DNA of 64,000 bases from Solanum dulcamara (Eukaryota > Streptophyta > Magnoliopsida > Solanales > Solanaceae). Positions 61,144 through 64,000 of the stretch are shown one piece after another. Made by a program: the position numbers and the translations under genes. Within the stretch, counting starts at the first letter, position 1. The number at the start of each line of letters is the position of its first letter. The notes below the pieces were generated by a model. That model was not told the origin of the DNA, did not search any database, and saw only the letters and a list, made by a program, of their open reading frames with translations. Location of the stretch: NCBI RefSeq assembly GCF_947179165.1, contig NC_077238.1, positions 47,188,793-47,252,792 of the forward strand, in the 5' to 3' direction.

Positions 61144-61241
61144 TGTTATACCCCGTACTTTTTTATCTTGGAAGGTTCCTAAGTTACGTAAGCTTCTTAA
61201 GCCTTTAAGTTTCTTGAAAGGCTCTTAAGCTTCTTAATAGT
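61144..61241 (+). mobile_element. P 3' LTR, segment 1
   Basis: Starts TGTTATACCCC and matches 37750-37842. It is interrupted by solo LTR T. Confidence 0.87.
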
Positions 61242-62751
61242 TGTCACAACCCAACCCAATTACAACTCTAATAAATACAGCCAACCAAAAAAAACAACCT
61301 TTAGTACATGTATAAGCAGTTCACACCAACATAATACAACACAAACTTCAAATGACTCACTCGAAACCACGATACCAAAATAGGATTTCTAGTTTTCATT
61401 TTGCAAAACCTTTAACTATACGAAACGGAGGGTCGGGTGGCTGCAACCAGAAGATACCACACCCCTTTTAGAATACTTTTAGGCCATGAAACACAACACC
61501 ACACACCTGAAGAATCACCTCACACGCACAACACCTTATTTCAACTATAATTTAAACATAGCGACTTCAAATTAGGTTATTTCCAACGTCAAGCATCTCT
61601 ATGATATTTTTACATTTAAAGCCACTTAAAAAATATATAACACACTTCATAAAAAAACCATAAACCCTAATTTGAAGGGAAAGGTCTCACCTTACCCGAA
61701 ATTGTCCAAAGCTTGCCAAAACTCACCTCGGAAATTCCTTAATTGCAGCTGAAATGTTGTGGCTGTTTGATATCCATTTTGTGCTGATACAAACCATAAA
61801 TTTATATTATTAACACCTTCATATAATGTAAAAACCCTTACCAAAATGTGGGAGAATATAACCAAGCCATACCTTAACAAATGGCTTCCCAAACTTGCTG
61901 AAAATTAACTTCGGAAACTCCTTTATATGCTCAAAGTTGTGGACTGTTCGTGTCCCTTCTTTTCTGCCCCAAATACTAAGTTTATGATATTAAACCCTAT
62001 CATGTAGCTGTGGGATGCCTTAAATAATTAATTTACGAAACAAAATTGGAAAGAGTACCTCAAATTGGCCAAAACCATGGCTGCCATATCTCTCTCCCTC
62101 TCTACATTTTTCTTTTCTTTTTCCAAGTTGAAACATGAAGTCTAAATGAAAGAATAGTCATCTTTACATGTATTCATACACTCCCTTAGAGTGTGGCACA
62201 TGGAAGCCCCTAGGGGTGACACATCACATCCCCCTAGGGCGCCATCTCTATCATGCATCTAATCCAAAGCTTCCATATGGCAGCATGGGGCCCACCCAAG
62301 CTGCTGGATCACCTACTTGACCCTTAATAGGTGCATCACCTTCTTGTCCAAGTAGGTGCATTAACTACTTACTTCGAGTAGGCGCATCATTTCCTTATTT
62401 CTCTTTTGTGAGCTCGTAATCTCATCTCACTTCAAGAGTCTATATATTCCTTTCTACTTAAGCTCGACATGTACTCAAGTAGCTTAGTATGTAAAATTTC
62501 GCAAGTAATAGCTTTCACAAGTAAGTCGAGTCCTACAACTCACTACTTAACCTCCAACTTCTTTCGGATTTTTATAACCCTATTTCCAATCTTCTCCCTT
62601 ATGGAGTGTCTTCTTCTCCTTTCCTTAGGATTATATGATAGAGTTATAGATTATCCGACTCACACGACGACTTCTAAGAAACTTAAGAGTCTTCCTAGAA
62701 ACTTAAGAAGCTTAAGAAGTGTTTTAAGGTACCAAAGTACGGGGTGTAACA
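61242..62751 (-). mobile_element. Solo LTR T (M-like family), 1,510 bp
   Basis: Begins tgtcacaaccc and ends gggtgtaaca on the plus strand, so the LTR lies on the minus strand. Flanks atagt (61237-61241) and gaagt (62752-62756) are a worn 5-bp target duplication; the uninterrupted site in the P 5' LTR reads gaagt (37843). It resembles M LTR 47605-49227 but lacks the 1.5 kb between its end and that point, where the M LTR has its array-like section. No gene. Confidence 0.87.
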
Positions 62752-63220
62752 GAAGTCACCATGTGAGCCGGATAATCCATGATGTCATCAAATAACTCTA
62801 AAAAAGGCAAATGAGATACCCTATAATAGAGAAGATTGGGAACAGGGTCGTAAAAATCAAGAAGAAGTTCGAGACAAAATAATGAGTCGTAGGACTCAAC
62901 TTACTTACTTAAGCTACCAACTTGGAAATATTACATACTTAAGCTACTTTAGTACATACCAAGCTTACAGCAAGGATTACATAGGTTCGTAAAGTAAAAC
63001 GAGATTATGAACCCATGAGAGGGAAAAGAAGGTGACACGTGGCAGCATGGGAGAGTGCCACATGGAAGAAGCTGGAGGTGCCATATGGAAGAATCTGGAG
63101 CAAGGGGTGGGCTCCCACATGCCATGTGGCAGCTCATGGTTGGAGGAGGTGGTGCTTTTGCCTAATGAGGGCTTGACACGTTTCACCACTGAGGGGTTGA
63201 CATGTGTTACCTCCTAAGGT

Positions 63221-63257
<37 letters not shown>

Positions 63258-64000
63258 TTTATGACTCATTATTATCAAAAAGTCCTTCTTATCTCCAAAG
63301 TTCAAGAAAATTCTAGAGAAAAAAAGAAGAGAAAAAACCCTAGAGCTAGAGAGAAAATAGTGGCGGCCAAGGGGAGAAAAAGGTAAGTTTTCTAACTTCG
63401 TTCCATGAATTAATTATGTAGGTTATACCATAATGGTATGAATGTGTTAGTAATGTAAAATAATGGTTTGGATCAGCACAAAAATGTTAACAAACAGCCA
63501 TAAAGTTTTAGCCGCGCTAAAAGAACTTCCGAGGCAAGTTTTGGCAAGTTTCAGGCAAGGTAAGTTTTTTCCTTTAAAATTGGAGTTTATGATGTTTTTA
63601 TGAGGTATATTACATGTCTTGAATAAGGTTTGAAGTAGAAAAATTGCATAAGGATGCATGACGTTAGAAATAAACTAAATGGAAGTCGTTATAGTTAAAT
63701 CGGAATCGAGTAGTGTATTGTGATTGTGGTGCTGCAGCTGAAGCTGGGTTTATTGTGTGTTTCAGGGTTTTAAAGTGTTCTAAAATGGGTGTGGTTACTT
63801 TTGGTTGCATCCACATGATCCTCCATTTCGTATTGTTAAAGATTTTATGAAATAAAGGTTAAAAACTCTATTTTGGTATCGTAGCTTTGAGCTAGTTGTT
63901 TGGAGTTGTATTGAGTAAGGTTGAGGTGATTTTATTGTATATATATCTTCTGGTTGTTGTTGGTAATATGGATTCTAATATTAGCAGTTGGATAGGGCAA
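62752..64000 (+). mobile_element. P 3' LTR, segment 2 (continues past the window)
   Basis: Matches 37843-39091 of the P 5' LTR, so P extends beyond the window. A long TA run (63222-63252) lies at the TATA position and a donor-like aaaggtaagtt at 63381. Frames such as 63204-63386 are LTR sequence, not genes. Confidence 0.87.
63222..63252. repeat. (TA)n microsatellite at the LTR TATA position
   Basis: About 15 TA dinucleotides; the P 5' LTR has a shorter TA run at the same place (38320-38330). Confidence 0.9.

Overview
The window looks like heterochromatic DNA of a flowering plant. It is filled almost end to end by nested, decayed retrotransposons, and I found no single-copy host gene. The Tekay/Del-like LTR sequences and the tRNA-iMet primer sites suggest a member of the Solanaceae; that assignment is inference. 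I use six working labels: Q, O, M and P for LTR elements, S and T for solo LTRs, and LINE-1 and LINE-2 for the non-LTR elements.

Layout. (1) 1-12564 is a 6,282-bp unit present exactly twice, with 9 single-base differences noticed. Each unit holds the 3' part of a Q LTR with a 49-bp minisatellite, a primer site, a shrunken Q interior, a polypurine tract, a 2.24-kb LTR that looks chimeric (Q-type start, O-type end), and the first 262 bp of the O interior. (2) 12303-17332 is the rest of O, a Ty3/gypsy chromovirus with gag, protease, RT, RNase H and integrase, all broken. (3) 17333-36890 is one O 3' LTR split by three younger insertions: a MULE-type terminal-inverted-repeat element (18262-19678, 9-bp target duplication), LINE-1 (20466-31653, minus strand, about 18-bp target duplication) and solo LTR S (33201-36841). 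(4) 36891-37749 is a short minisatellite plus unassigned DNA. (5) 37750-64000 is a related gypsy element P (plus strand). Its 5' LTR is truncated against element M (39556-49227, minus strand). Its coding end is split by LINE-2 (52720-61018, exact 18-bp target duplication), and its 3' LTR is split by solo LTR T (61242-62751). A full-length but mutated 5S rRNA-like sequence lies inside M at 43416-43535.

How the parts work. The LTR elements would be copied from LTR to LTR, primed by tRNA-iMet, but all are dead and littered with in-frame stops. The two LINEs are related L1-type elements with a plant RNase H. Each has a small upstream frame (ORF0), a gag-like ORF1 with a CCHC knuckle, ORF2 (endonuclease, RT, zinc-binding domain, RNase H), and a long open frame after RNase H built on exact 168-bp (56-codon) repeats. 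LINE-2 has lost the endonuclease through an in-frame ORF1-ORF2 deletion fusion.

The most interesting items are the 168-bp repeat ORF3 of the LINEs, the conserved ORF0, the endonuclease-less fused LINE with perfect target duplication, the 5S-like sequence inside a gypsy element, a TATA box plus splice-donor arrangement shared by the LTRs, and the exact 2 x 6,282-bp duplication that starts at base 1 and may be an assembly artefact.
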